In this document: piece after piece, positions 26,847-34,595 of the stretch
Numbering within the stretch: the first letter of the stretch is position 1
Layout of the letters: each line of letters opens with the position of its first letter
NCBI GenBank assembly: GCA_036493735.1
Contig: DASXPH010000085.1
Location: 196,813-260,812 of the forward strand
Reading direction: 5' to 3'
DNA from: AG2 sp036493735
Lineage (GTDB): Bacteria; Gemmatimonadota; Gemmatimonadetes; Gemmatimonadales; Gemmatimonadaceae
Length of the DNA stretch: 64,000 bases
The notes under the pieces: model-generated
What the model was told of the DNA's origin: nothing
The model's input: the letters and a program-made list of their open reading frames with translations, nothing else
The model's database searches: none
Translations under genes and position numbers: made by a program

Positions 26847-28271
26847 TCACTTGATGCCGACCAGACCCTTCGTGGAAGCCACGAGTTTAGCGGAGTCATA
26901 ACCAATCCCCTGCCGGAATACCGTCTCCACGTTCCGGATGTCGCTCGGCGTTTTCGTCGGGTCGCCGCGGAGCACAACGAGATCCGCCTGCTTGCCGGGC
27001 GCGATGGTGCCGAGCCGATCACCGAAGCCGAGCACCTTGGCGCCATTCGCGGTCATGATCTGAACCGCCTGCTCCGGCGTGAACCCCGCCTCGACGAGCA
27101 GCTCGTAATTCCGCTGATCGGCGTACCCCGCGATCGCGCTGATGCAGCACGGGTCCGCCCCCGCGCCGAGCAATCCGCCGGCCTTCACGAACGCGCGCTC
27201 GAACTCCATTCCCTTCTTCATCGCGGCGCGCCAGAGCGTATCGTCGGCCGTCCTTCCCTTCGTGTAATAGTCGCTCACGAACTTCGACACGTCGGGATAC
27301 AACGCGTCCAGCACGCGCTGATCGACCGGTACGCGACTCGGCGAGGAGAGCTCATAGACTGCCAACGTCGAGGTGAGGCCGACGTGGTGCTTCACCATCT
27401 CATCGATCGTCTGTCGCACTTCCGGGCTGTTCACGTCGAGCGACGCGTACACCGAATCCATACCCGAAGAGGGACAGCGGTCGGGCTGCTTGCCATGCGC
27501 GTAATCCGTGTTCGCGAACACCCCGTGCTCGAGGTGATCGATGCCCAGCGCCACTGCCTCGCGGTACGTCACCGAGCAGAGATGCGCCGTCACCTTCACG
27601 CCGTGCTTGTGCGCCTCGTCGATCGCCGCACCGAGCTGGTCGCGGCTGATCGTCGTGTAGGCCTTGAACCAGGGCACCCCCTCCTCCGCCCAGTAGCGCA
27701 CGATCCGGCGTGCCTCCTCCGGGTTCGCAATCGGGTGCATCGCCATGGCGCCGTTAGGCGATCCCTGCAGATATGGTCCGGTAACGACGATCTCCGGTCC
27801 GACCGCCTGTCCGTTGCTGATGAGCGCCTTGATGTTCATTTCCTGGTACGGATCGACGCTGCCGGTCGTACGGATCGTCGTCACGCCGTTGGCGAGGAAG
27901 AGCCGCGGATAGCTCACCGGCATGATCTTCATCGATCCGCTCACCGGCGACGAGTAGTACATGTGATCATGCAGCCCAACGAGCCCCGGGATCACAGTAC
28001 GGCCGGTGAGGTCCACCGTCTGCGCGCCCGCGGGAATGGTGACGCTTCCCGCCTTGCCGACAGCGGTGATCCTGTCGCCGCTGATGAGTATTGTTTGATC
28101 GTCCTTCGCCGGCGTGCCGGTTCCGTCCACGAGTCGCACGTGGGTGAGGGCGACGAGAGGCGCGTCGACGGCGACGAAGGCGCGGGCGGCATTGGTCAGA
28201 TTGGGACGCTGGGCGGCCAGCGACGAAGTGACGACAAAGCCCAGGCTCGCGACGATTCGATGAGTGCGCAT
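26847..28271 (-). CDS. exported amidohydrolase (imidazolonepropionase-like)
   Basis: A 474-residue amidohydrolase. The start at 28271 gives a signal peptide (MRTHRIVASLGFVVTSSLAA, cleavage near 20). The metal motif is His-Asp-His in GLVGLHDHMYYSSP. KVTAHLCSV, LGIDHLEHGVF and the late GAGADPCCISAI supply further metal ligands, and FGDRLGTIAPGKQADLVVLRGDP is the typical ending. It is the third exported enzyme of this superfamily here. Loops are longer than in the 21035 product, so substrates probably differ. Its upstream region carries TATTGT 30-40 bp from the start, a possible -10 box. Confidence 0.88.
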   Translation of the reverse strand: MRTHRIVASLGFVVTSSLAAQRPNLTNAARAFVAVDAPLVALTHVRLVDGTGTPAKDDQTILISGDRITAVGKAGSVTIPAGAQTVDLTGRTVIPGLVGLHDHMYYSSPVSGSMKIMPVSYPRLFLANGVTTIRTTGSVDPYQEMNIKALISNGQAVGPEIVVTGPYLQGSPNGAMAMHPIANPEEARRIVRYWAEEGVPWFKAYTTISRDQLGAAIDEAHKHGVKVTAHLCSVTYREAVALGIDHLEHGVFANTDYAHGKQPDRCPSSGMDSVYASLDVNSPEVRQTIDEMVKHHVGLTSTLAVYELSSPSRVPVDQRVLDALYPDVSKFVSDYYTKGRTADDTLWRAAMKKGMEFERAFVKAGGLLGAGADPCCISAIAGYADQRNYELLVEAGFTPEQAVQIMTANGAKVLGFGDRLGTIAPGKQADLVVLRGDPTKTPSDIRNVETVFRQGIGYDSAKLVASTKGLVGIK

Positions 28272-28392
28272 CGAAGACTCCAGGGAGCGAGAGAGGTGGG
28301 CCGACAATATGTGGCGCTAGCCGGCGGAGCGTGAGTATGGTAAGTGATGTCCCACCCGAGTACGAGCTCGCATGCAAACCGGGGACGTACAT

Positions 28393-28950
28393 ATGGTCGG
28401 CGTACGACAGGGAGAGATCGCGTTCCTCGGAGTCTTTCTCGTCGTCGCGATCGTCGTTATCGGAGCACTAGCGCTGCTTGTCAGAGTGGCGCGCCCCTTG
28501 GAGGAAGACGACATGGAACGGCCGAATCGCGTCGCGCAACTGTATGGATACGCGGTGTGTCTGATCGCTGTCGTAGTGTTCCTCGCGAGCGCGAACTCCT
28601 TCGTCGAGAACATATTCACGTTCAGCAATCCGCTGCGGGGCAGCAGCGGGAATTTTGCCGAAGCGAGCGTCACGTCGTTCGAGGCATACCGGTCGACGGT
28701 GAATCGATTCAACGTGCCCGGTCGGGATGCGACACCGCCGCCGGTGACACCGGATAGCGTGCTTCGCGCTCGTTACGAGGCGCTGCGCGCCGATCGCATC
28801 GACCAAACGCGCTTCGATGCGGAGAAGGGCCTGACCACGAGCGGGTTGCTGCTCATTCTGTCGATCGTACTATTCGCGTTGCACTGGCGCTGGCTGCGCT
28901 CGCGCGATGTCTCGGTGCACGACGCGAGGTCGCCGAGCGTCGTCGGTTGA
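28393..28950 (+). CDS. small three-helix membrane protein
   Basis: About 185 residues with three hydrophobic segments: an N-terminal one (FLGVFLVVAIVVIGALALLV), a second (GYAVCLIAVVVFLASANSF) and one near the C-terminus (GLLLILSIVLFALHWRWL). Between the second and third lies a polar, probably extracytoplasmic region of about 75 residues. An ATG 21 bp upstream is possible, but the start at 28393 has GGGGA at suitable distance. I do not recognise a family. It ends 19 bp before the convergent MFS/spermidine-synthase-like gene. Confidence 0.65.
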   Translation: MVGVRQGEIAFLGVFLVVAIVVIGALALLVRVARPLEEDDMERPNRVAQLYGYAVCLIAVVVFLASANSFVENIFTFSNPLRGSSGNFAEASVTSFEAYRSTVNRFNVPGRDATPPPVTPDSVLRARYEALRADRIDQTRFDAEKGLTTSGLLLILSIVLFALHWRWLRSRDVSVHDARSPSVVG

Positions 28951-28969
28951 TGCCAGCCGGAGGTCCTGC

Positions 28970-31417
28970 TCACGGCGCGCCGGGCATCTCGGCCCGAAGC
29001 CGGGCCTTCCATTCCGCGTCCGCGATGAACAGCGAGTCGGGGAATCGGCGATACGCCGCGATCTGATTGTAGATCGCCTCCGCTCGGTACGAGTTCAGCC
29101 CAACGGCCGCGAGATATTGCAACCGCAGGTTCCGGTCACGATTGATCGCCGCGTCCTTCAGCCAGGGCTGGAGATCGGCGCCGCTGCCAGCGTACGTCGA
29201 GAAGAGCGCGATCGGCGAATCGAACGCGACTTCACCTAACGATTGCGCTACCGCGGCGTAGCGCGGATTCCCGAAGCGCGACGCCAGGGCGCCGATGTCG
29301 ATCCGCGTCGGCTGCGGCTGGCCGAGGAGCACGATATCGTAGCCGCCGCCGTTGATGTTGTTCGCCCAGATCGTGCCGGTCGGGAACACGTCGAGGAAGG
29401 TCGCGATCTCGCTCTTCACCGCCTCTGGGGTGCTTTCATAGAGCGGCACCCACTGCGTTACGACGCCGCCCGGATTGAGGTGCGCCTTCACGGCCTCGAA
29501 GTACTCCCGCGTGTACAGCGACGCTGCGCCCTTCACCCATGGATGAATCGGATCGGAGGTGATGACGTCGAACCTGTCGTGGCTCGTAAGGATGAAGCTC
29601 CGCGCGTCGTCGTACACGACCTCCGTCCGCGGATCATGCAGGACGTCGTTGTTCTCGCGGACGAAGTACCTGGATACCACCTTGGGAATCAGCGGCTCGA
29701 TCTCGCAGATCGTCAGGTGCTCAAGCTCGGGATACGGCAAGAAAGAGCCGGCGGTGACCCCGGCGCCGAAGCCGACGACGAGCACCGACCTGGGGCCAGG
29801 ATGCACGAGCGCCGGCAGATGCGCCAGCATGCGTTGGAGCCGCATGTCCTGCGGCAGATTCGACGCCTCGACTTTGCCGCTGACGTGAAATTGCGTCGCC
29901 CCGCTGCTCGTCAGGGTCGTCACCGCGATACTCGAGTTCATCCCTTCGCCGACGTACTGCACTTCGACCTGGCCAAGCCAGGACACCATGTATCGGCCGT
30001 AGGCGACGAGCAGCCCGGGCACCGCCGGCGTGACGAACATCGTCAGGCACGCTACCGCCACCGTGCCGGCGAGCGCGACGACGCTGCCTCTCGTCAGGCG
30101 ACGCGCCGCGAACATCGCGATCGCGGCGATGCCGGCGAGCGCGATGATCCAGCGCTGCGCGTCCTGCGTGCCAACGAGGGGCACGAGTAGCAGACTGAAG
30201 CCCAACGCTCCGAGAATGGCCCCGATCGTATTCGCCGCGTACACGCCGCTGACGAGCCGCGCCGGATCCTCACCGCGCTCCGCTGCCGCCGACAGCGCCA
30301 GGGGAAAGCTCGCTCCCCAGAGCAGCGCCGCCGGCAGCACCGTCCACGCACATCGCGTCAAATCCAACTGCAACGTGTACCAGGGACTCGGCGCCAGCGA
30401 CGGATTGATCGGCCAGTACGGGAGTGCCTTTCCGATCATGAGCGCCGCAAAGGCGACCGCAGCCATCTGCAACAGCTGACACCAACCGAGTGCGAGCCGA
30501 GGTCGAGCGACGCTTCGTCCGATGGCCGCGCCGGCTGCGCTCCCGATTCCCAGGCCGGTGAGGAAGACACCGAGAATCATCGAGAAGGTGTAGGTCGTCG
30601 CGCCGAGCATGAGCGACAGCAGCCGTGTCCAGACGACTTCCGCGCCAAGGGCGGCGGCGCCGGAGAGCGCAATCGCGAGGTACACGGGCCACGCGCCACG
30701 CGCGCGTGGTGCGGCGGCGGCCACCGTCACGGGCGAAGCGCGCCTGACGAGTGCCAGCGCGATGCCGGCGACGATGATGTCCACCGCCACGGCAACGAGC
30801 GTCGCTATCGTGAGATCGTAGACTCGAAGGAGGTAGAAGCCGGCGAGCACGCTTCCGAACACCGCGCCCGCCGTGTTGCCGCCGTAGAGGAATCCAATCC
30901 ACGCGACGCCGTCAGGCGTGGTCTGCGCGTAGCGGGACGCGGCGGGCAGCGTGGCTCCCATCAGCACCGTCGGCGGAAGCAGGCACACCGCGCCGATGAG
31001 CGCGCGAACGACGATCGCGACCGGACCATGCGCACCGATCATCGAGTAGACGCCACTCACGAGCGGCACGACACCAAGCACGAAGAGTCCGCCGGCGGCG
31101 ATCCCGAGCTCGAGGTATGCATAGAGGCGCAGCGGGTTGATCGCGCGCGCTCGCGCGACTCGCGGCAGGAGCAGGCTGCCGAGGCACATGCCACCCATAT
31201 AGGTGGCGAGCAGCACACCTAACGAGATCGCCGACGAGCCGATCACCAGTTCGAGCAGTTGGAACCAGACGATCTCGTAGACGAGCGCGGCGACGCCGCT
31301 GAGAACGAAGAGCCCCAGCAGCGGCGCGAGCGTTCGCGACGGCTCGGTGACGACGGCTGAGGCGTCGTATCGGGGCGTTGCCGGCCGTTGGGTCGTTCGT
31401 CGCGACGTTTGCTCCAT
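28970..31417 (-). CDS. MFS-like transporter fused to spermidine-synthase-like domain
   Basis: An 815-residue protein. ATG at 31417 has GGAGGG before it; the upstream part of the frame is a run of 7-bp repeats. Roughly residues 28-520 hold up to 14 membrane segments. The C-terminal third is a methyltransferase-like spermidine synthase fold: VLVVGFGAGVTAGSFL (S-adenosyl donor loop), LTICEIEPLIPKV, VYDDARSFILTSHDRFDVITSDPIHPW (the D-x-x-D-P pocket) and FFEAVKAHLNPGGVV-like segment. Such fusions are widespread in soil bacteria, and the real reaction is not known; polyamine or a polyamine-like molecule may be made and moved at the membrane. It lies 76 bp downstream of mpl. Confidence 0.85.
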   Translation of the reverse strand: MEQTSRRTTQRPATPRYDASAVVTEPSRTLAPLLGLFVLSGVAALVYEIVWFQLLELVIGSSAISLGVLLATYMGGMCLGSLLLPRVARARAINPLRLYAYLELGIAAGGLFVLGVVPLVSGVYSMIGAHGPVAIVVRALIGAVCLLPPTVLMGATLPAASRYAQTTPDGVAWIGFLYGGNTAGAVFGSVLAGFYLLRVYDLTIATLVAVAVDIIVAGIALALVRRASPVTVAAAAPRARGAWPVYLAIALSGAAALGAEVVWTRLLSLMLGATTYTFSMILGVFLTGLGIGSAAGAAIGRSVARPRLALGWCQLLQMAAVAFAALMIGKALPYWPINPSLAPSPWYTLQLDLTRCAWTVLPAALLWGASFPLALSAAAERGEDPARLVSGVYAANTIGAILGALGFSLLLVPLVGTQDAQRWIIALAGIAAIAMFAARRLTRGSVVALAGTVAVACLTMFVTPAVPGLLVAYGRYMVSWLGQVEVQYVGEGMNSSIAVTTLTSSGATQFHVSGKVEASNLPQDMRLQRMLAHLPALVHPGPRSVLVVGFGAGVTAGSFLPYPELEHLTICEIEPLIPKVVSRYFVRENNDVLHDPRTEVVYDDARSFILTSHDRFDVITSDPIHPWVKGAASLYTREYFEAVKAHLNPGGVVTQWVPLYESTPEAVKSEIATFLDVFPTGTIWANNINGGGYDIVLLGQPQPTRIDIGALASRFGNPRYAAVAQSLGEVAFDSPIALFSTYAGSGADLQPWLKDAAINRDRNLRLQYLAAVGLNSYRAEAIYNQIAAYRRFPDSLFIADAEWKARLRAEMPGAP

Positions 31418-31430
31418 CGGTTCCCTCCGA

Positions 31431-31488
31431 TGAGTGGTGGCTAGTGACTGGTGACTCGTGACTACCAGCCACCAGCCACCAACCACGA
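31431..31488. repeat. heptamer array between mpl and the fusion gene
   Basis: Units of about seven bases: on the left GTGACTG/GTGACTC-type, on the right CCAGCCA/CCAACCA-type. The two halves are partly complementary (GGTGGCTAGT with ACCAGCCACC), so a hairpin is possible. It starts 14 bp upstream of the fusion gene start and ends 5 bp before the mpl stop codon. Confidence 0.65.
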
Positions 31489-31493
31489 ACAAC

Positions 31494-32954
31494 TCAGGTA
31501 CGCCGGACCTCGAGCGCCTGCAGAACGGATGGAATGAACCCACCGAACGCGCCATTGCTCATCACCAGCACCACGTCCCCGGGCCGTGCCGCATCGGCGA
31601 CGCGCTCGACCAGCGCCTTCACATCCGACGAGTAGTCGGCCTGAATGCCCTGATGCGCGAGCGCGGTGGCGACGGCGGGAACGTCGAGCTGCTCGTTCGC
31701 CGGGACTTTGTCGTGCGGCTCCGGAACTTTCAACGACACCCGCTGGGCGCCGTCGAACGACTCGGCGTACTCGCGCTGATGGATGTTGCGGCGGCTCGTG
31801 TTGGACCGAGGCTCGAACACCGCCCACAGGCGGCGACTGGGATACCGTAACCGGATCGCCTGGATCGTCTCCCTTACGGCTGTCGGATGGTGTGCGAAGT
31901 CGTCGATGACGAGGATGTCGTTCGGCTCGCCCCGCACCTCCTGCCGGCGCTTCACGCCGCGGAAGGACGCGAACCCTCGCGCGATCTCCGTACTCGTTAG
32001 GCCGAGTGAGCGCGCGGCCGCGTAGACGCCGACGGCGTTCTCGACGTTGTGGCGGCCCGACATCGGCAGCAGCAGCTTCGGCGCGTCGCCGTTAGGCTCG
32101 CGCATCGTGAAGTGGGCGCCCTCCGGATCGAACGACAGGTCGCGCACCGAATAGTCGGCCGTGAATCGATCGTCGGCGCCGTAGGTGATGACGCGCGCCG
32201 TGGTCGAGCGCCGCGCGATGTCGACGGCGTTCGGGTAGCTGGCGCAGACAGCGAGGATAGCGTCGGACGGCAGTGTGTCGCCGAACTTCACGAACGCGGA
32301 CTCGTAATGCGTCATGTCCTGGTAGATGTCGGCGTGGTCGAACTCGACGCTCGTCAGGATCGCCGTCCGCGCGCGATAGTGCAGGAACTTGGGCCCCTTG
32401 TCGAAGTAGGCGGTGTCGTACTCGTCGCCCTCGACGACGACGTACTTCCCCGACCCGAAGCGGAAATTGCCCTCGTAGTTGAGCGTCACGCCGCCGACGA
32501 GAAAGGACGGATCGGTGCCGGCCGCGACGAGCACGTGGGCCATCAGCGCCGACGTCGTCGTCTTCCCGTGCGTACCGACGATCACGACGCTGTGCTTTCC
32601 CGCGAGAATGAGCGAGCCGAACGCCGCCGGGAAGCTCATCTGGGGAATGCGGCGCTCGCGAACCACGGTCGCTTCGGGGTTCTCGCGGCGGATCACGTTC
32701 CCGATGATCACCAGGTCCGGCCTGGCGCGGTCGAGATTCTCGGCTGCGTACGGCGTCATCACATCGATGTCCCACGCGCGCAGCATATCGCTCATCGGCG
32801 GATAGACGTTCGCGTCGCTTCCGGTAACGTCGTAGCCCGCCGCCTTGAGCATACCCGCGAAGGAGCCCATCCCCGTGCCGGCGACGCCAACGAGATGGAT
32901 GCGCTTCACGGAGTGAGGAGCGATTTCGTCCAGTACCAGGCCGTTGTCAGTCAT
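31494..32954 (-). CDS. mpl: UDP-N-acetylmuramate:L-alanyl-gamma-D-glutamyl-meso-diaminopimelate ligase
   Basis: A 486-residue Mur-family ligase that re-attaches murein tripeptide to UDP-MurNAc during cell-wall recycling. The N-terminal Rossmann domain begins RIHLVGVAGTGMGSFAGMLK, and the P-loop is GTHGKTTT (127-134). SFLVGGVTLNYEGNFR is a feature of Mpl rather than MurC, and FVVEGDEYDTAYFDKGPKFLHY-like segment (here VVVEGDEYDTAYFDKGPKF) also marks Mpl. RVITYG, SGRHNVENAVG and DDFAHHPTAVRETI follow in ligase order. Start ATG at 32954. Downstream lies the heptamer array and the fusion gene, with which it may be co-transcribed. Confidence 0.93.
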   Translation of the reverse strand: MTDNGLVLDEIAPHSVKRIHLVGVAGTGMGSFAGMLKAAGYDVTGSDANVYPPMSDMLRAWDIDVMTPYAAENLDRARPDLVIIGNVIRRENPEATVVRERRIPQMSFPAAFGSLILAGKHSVVIVGTHGKTTTSALMAHVLVAAGTDPSFLVGGVTLNYEGNFRFGSGKYVVVEGDEYDTAYFDKGPKFLHYRARTAILTSVEFDHADIYQDMTHYESAFVKFGDTLPSDAILAVCASYPNAVDIARRSTTARVITYGADDRFTADYSVRDLSFDPEGAHFTMREPNGDAPKLLLPMSGRHNVENAVGVYAAARSLGLTSTEIARGFASFRGVKRRQEVRGEPNDILVIDDFAHHPTAVRETIQAIRLRYPSRRLWAVFEPRSNTSRRNIHQREYAESFDGAQRVSLKVPEPHDKVPANEQLDVPAVATALAHQGIQADYSSDVKALVERVADAARPGDVVLVMSNGAFGGFIPSVLQALEVRRT

Positions 32955-33062
32955 GGCGGTGAAGCATAGCGCACCGACACGCTGCGGTCACGGTTCGCGG
33001 CCGGGGGCGGCGGCCTTGGCGGCTATGGTGCCGTTGGTGGAATGGCTCTCCTTGGCCCACTC

Positions 33063-33106
33063 GCGATCGCAGTACTGATTGCGATCGCGCATTCAGATTG
33101 CTGAAT
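33063..33106. terminator. double hairpin
   Basis: Two perfect inverted repeats in series: GCGATCGCA (33063-33071) with its complement (33080-33088), and ATTCAG (33091-33096) with CTGAAT (33101-33106). They lie in the 195-bp gap between the lipoprotein gene ending at 33150 and mpl starting at 32954, both minus. They could end the lipoprotein transcript. No T-run is present. Nothing else was seen in the gap. Confidence 0.5.
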
Positions 33107-33149
33107 TCGATGGCCATCGCCGGCATCTGCGATGAGCATCTATTGAAGT

Positions 33150-33680
33150 TCAGCGCATGACGAGCTGGAAGGTATTCGAGATCTCCTGGTTGACCGGGAG
33201 CGGATCCTTCGTCGTGACGGCGTGACCATTTCCGTCGTTGGTGGTGCCGCGGAAGATCTCCCAGAGAATGCGATACGTGCCGGGCACCTCGGCCACGGCG
33301 AAGCGGGGCGCGTAGCCCGTGTGAGGCATGCCGGCGAGGATGTTGAACGTATACTGGTAGGTGTCGCCGGCGCGCACCATGATGGGTGGCTGCTCGCAAC
33401 CGAGGACGTTGGGCGCGAAGGCGACGACCCAGCTGTCGCCGACCTGTTTCTGCAGGCGCGGCGGCTGCGGGCCCCGGCACGTCGGCAGGAAGACGTCCTT
33501 ACCGGTGTTGTTCCGGTACGTCATGTGAATCGTTAGGCGCGCGACACCCGCCGAATCGTTCACGACGTAGACGGGTTTGTCGGTCTCGATTGGCGCGCCG
33601 CTGGGGCTACCCGCGGTCGCAGCAGAGCAGGCCAGCGCCGGCAGGACGCCGAGCGCGGCAATGAGGCGCGTGATGGTCAT
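33150..33680 (-). CDS. hypothetical lipoprotein
   Basis: A 176-residue secreted protein with lipobox PALAC (cysteine 18). The mature part is beta-rich, with YVVNDSAGVARLTIHMTYRN and HTGYAPRFAVAEVPGTYRILWEI, a pattern like an immunoglobulin or IPI (intracellular proteinase inhibitor-like) domain: 'threonine-rich strand, TYRxxW near the end'. A single CRGPQPP and C in VLGCEQPP could form a disulfide bond. Function unknown. ATG follows AGAGGCGG. The gene stands alone, ends before a double hairpin. Confidence 0.7.
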   Translation of the reverse strand: MTITRLIAALGVLPALACSAATAGSPSGAPIETDKPVYVVNDSAGVARLTIHMTYRNNTGKDVFLPTCRGPQPPRLQKQVGDSWVVAFAPNVLGCEQPPIMVRAGDTYQYTFNILAGMPHTGYAPRFAVAEVPGTYRILWEIFRGTTNDGNGHAVTTKDPLPVNQEISNTFQLVMR

Positions 33681-33765
33681 GTCCGCCTCTGTAGCGAGTG
33701 ATGTGCCCGCCGGTCGCCGAGTGGCCGGTTCCCGCCACTAACAAAGTCGACCGGCGGGCTTTCGA

Positions 33766-34443
33766 TCAGAACAGGCGGCCTATCCCTCTCCCGATAGCGC
33801 CAAAAAACGCGCTCACCGGCCCAGGCTCGCGCCGCTTCTTGAATTCCGCGTTCAGCTCCGCCATCGCCGACGTACTGCGAAGATGTTCGAGGCGATGCTG
33901 CATGCTGTCGATATCGCCCTGCACGCGCGCCAGCTCGCGCTCGATGGTGAAGACGTCGTTGAGCGACGTCACCTTGCTCAGCAATTCCCGAAGCTGATCT
34001 CGTTCGACATTGAGACTCTGGATCCGCGCCTCGACATCTATCGTCTCCTCGGTGACGTCCTGCGACGACACCTTTCGCGAGGTCACCGTGCCGAACTCGG
34101 AGAGCGAATCGAGCGCCGCGTCGAGCTTCGGCTCCGGAACGCGCATCGAGACCGTGACCTGGCGATCATCGCGCGACTCGCTGGCGATGTATCCGCCAAC
34201 CGATTCGGTGAGGCTGTGCGTTCGACGGAGGGGCGGCGCCAGGTCGTCCACGACCTCGGCGAGGTCTCCGCGCCGAACGAGCATCCGATCCGGCGACTGA
34301 ACCTTCATTGCACCGACTGCCGGAGCCGACGACGGGCCGACCCGACCGAGGGAAGGTGATCCAGCACGATTGGCGACGGAGCATGCGCTCGCCAGGATGA
34401 CTGCTGCAACGACCATGAAGCGAGGACCGATCGATCGAGTCAT
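33766..34443 (-). CDS. DUF4349-domain lipoprotein
   Basis: A 225-residue lipoprotein (lipobox LASAC, cysteine 21). The DUF4349 pattern is clear: AEVVDDLAPPLRRTHSLTESVGGYI, then VTVSMRVPEPKLDAALDSLSEFG, KVSSQDVTEETIDVEARIQSL, and a coiled-coil with ERDQLRELLSKVTSLNDVFTIERELARVQGDID (key: heptad Leu). The usual C-terminal membrane segment is replaced by a short amphipathic tail GPVSAFFGAIGRGIGRLF. DUF4349 proteins are envelope proteins of unknown role, possibly sensing or stabilising the envelope. Gene is monocistronic here. Confidence 0.88.
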   Translation of the reverse strand: MTRSIGPRFMVVAAVILASACSVANRAGSPSLGRVGPSSAPAVGAMKVQSPDRMLVRRGDLAEVVDDLAPPLRRTHSLTESVGGYIASESRDDRQVTVSMRVPEPKLDAALDSLSEFGTVTSRKVSSQDVTEETIDVEARIQSLNVERDQLRELLSKVTSLNDVFTIERELARVQGDIDSMQHRLEHLRSTSAMAELNAEFKKRREPGPVSAFFGAIGRGIGRLF

Positions 34444-34518
34444 AAGGCACCATTGGGTTGCGGGCGACCCTGGTACACGGCGACGCGAACGGAGTTTCCG
34501 CGGAGTGCCGCCTGGCCG

Positions 34519-34554
34519 AAAAAGAGAAGCGGGCGCACCATTCGCCCGCTTCTC
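34519..34554 (-). terminator. intrinsic terminator after the M14 peptidase gene
   Basis: A 12-bp perfect stem (GAGAAGCGGGCG at 34524-34535 and complement at 34543-34554) with a 7-base loop. On the minus strand it is followed by five T residues (34519-34523 complement), so this is a classic rho-independent terminator for the peptidase transcript ending at 34596. Confidence 0.85.
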
Positions 34555-34595
34555 GACCGCCCGCTTACCTAACCGCGCTTGCGACCCGCGTCCGT

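Noticed and set aside
33063..33088. GCGATCGC pair as a HIP1-type repeat family
   Set aside because: Only one pair was noticed; better explained as a hairpin.
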